A DNA stretch of 6,313 nt. Source: Acidisphaera sp035272265. GTDB taxonomy: Bacteria; Pseudomonadota; Alphaproteobacteria; Acetobacterales; Acetobacteraceae. The position numbers and the translations under genes were made by a program. Positions within the stretch are counted from its first letter, which is position 1; every line of letters starts with the position of its first letter. Where the stretch lies: the NCBI GenBank assembly GCA_035272265.1, contig DATEQV010000232.1, positions 1 through 6,313 on the forward strand. Direction: 5' to 3'. Below, one piece after another: positions 6,038 to 6,313 of this stretch. Under the pieces are notes generated by a model. The model searched no databases and was not told the DNA's origin. It saw nothing but the letters and a program-made list of their open reading frames with translations.

Positions 6038-6313
6038 TTGAAGTGGATGAAGCTCGTGCGGCGGCCGAGCGTCCCGCGCGCCCTCCTCGGATCGGCCGGG
6101 ATCGTCACCTACGATCGTGACGGCACGATTCGCGCGGCCAACGCCCGCTTCTGCGACCTGCTCGGCTACGGTCCCGACGAGCTGCGCGGCAAGCACGAGC
6201 GGGCGTTTCTCGGCCTCGATCATTCGGGCGAGCCGGCCGGCGAGGACGTCTGGTCATCGCTCGAACCCGGCGCGTGCAAGACTGTCCTGGCCAAGTGGGT
6301 CGGCAAGGGCGGG
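6038..6313 (+). CDS. PAS-domain protein, probable soluble chemoreceptor (3' partial)
   Basis: The first 92 codons are visible; the gene runs off the right edge with no stop. After about 18 basic residues the sequence is a PAS domain: GIVTYDRDGTIRAANARFCDLLGY, then the LRGKHERAFL segment, and a C-terminal strand reaching KWVGKGG, the form typical of Aer-like PAS modules in methyl-accepting proteins (xxKRIGKGGREVW). No signal peptide or transmembrane helix precedes the PAS domain. Its position after a che operon suggests a cytoplasmic or PAS-sensing receptor ending in an MCP signalling domain, but that domain is outside the window; a PAS-GGDEF or PAS kinase is possible. The frame opens after a stop at 5984-5986. 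TTG 6038 is preferred because of AGGGAG at 6024; ATG 6047 and GTG 6020 are alternatives. Confidence 0.75.
   Translation, partial: MKWMKLVRRPSVPRALLGSAGIVTYDRDGTIRAANARFCDLLGYGPDELRGKHERAFLGLDHSGEPAGEDVWSSLEPGACKTVLAKWVGKGG

Noticed and set aside
5842..6120. 92-codon plus-strand ORF bridging the intergenic gap
   Set aside because: It overlaps the ends of two better genes in another frame, has no ribosome site and no recognisable domain.

Overview
The window is one strand-consistent block of chemotaxis genes from a GC-rich proteobacterium. The order is cheY-cheA-cheW-cheR-cheB-cheY-cheD, followed by a small CheZ/CheT-like gene. Together with the protein style (CheD present, two CheY receivers, no canonical CheZ), this matches the che operons of Alphaproteobacteria such as Sinorhizobium. 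I cannot fix the family or genus from the sequence. Every real gene is on the + strand; the many other long ORFs are high-GC shadows.

Layout. Positions 3-2222 hold one uninterrupted frame that enters from the left edge. It begins inside a CheY receiver domain and runs without a stop into the body of a CheA histidine kinase. The switch falls at about 183-203, and the part of the CheA P1/HPt domain that carries the phosphorylated histidine is missing. CheW follows at 2228-2698, then CheR at 2695-3567, CheB at 3564-4607, a stand-alone CheY at 4604-4990, CheD at 4987-5553, and a 121-residue protein with a CheZ-like DLVGQ motif at 5550-5915. Each of the last six genes overlaps the one before it by exactly four bases (ATGA), so the block is almost certainly a translationally coupled operon. 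A gap of about 120 bases (5916-6037) carries two adjacent perfect inverted repeats. It is followed by the start of a PAS-domain protein, probably a soluble chemoreceptor, cut by the right edge.

How the genes work together. CheW links receptors to the CheA kinase. CheA normally autophosphorylates on its P1 histidine and passes phosphate to CheY (motor) and CheB. CheR methylates receptors, CheB demethylates or deamidates them, and CheD deamidates them. The small last gene is a plausible phosphatase or signal-termination factor. The PAS protein could be the operon's own receptor.

The points most worth checking are: (1) the in-frame CheY-CheA chimera without a phospho-accepting histidine, which is either a real deletion/fusion or an assembly artefact; (2) the small CheZ/CheT-like protein; (3) the loss of one of the two metal-binding acidic residues in the CheB receiver; (4) the tandem hairpins just before the receptor gene.
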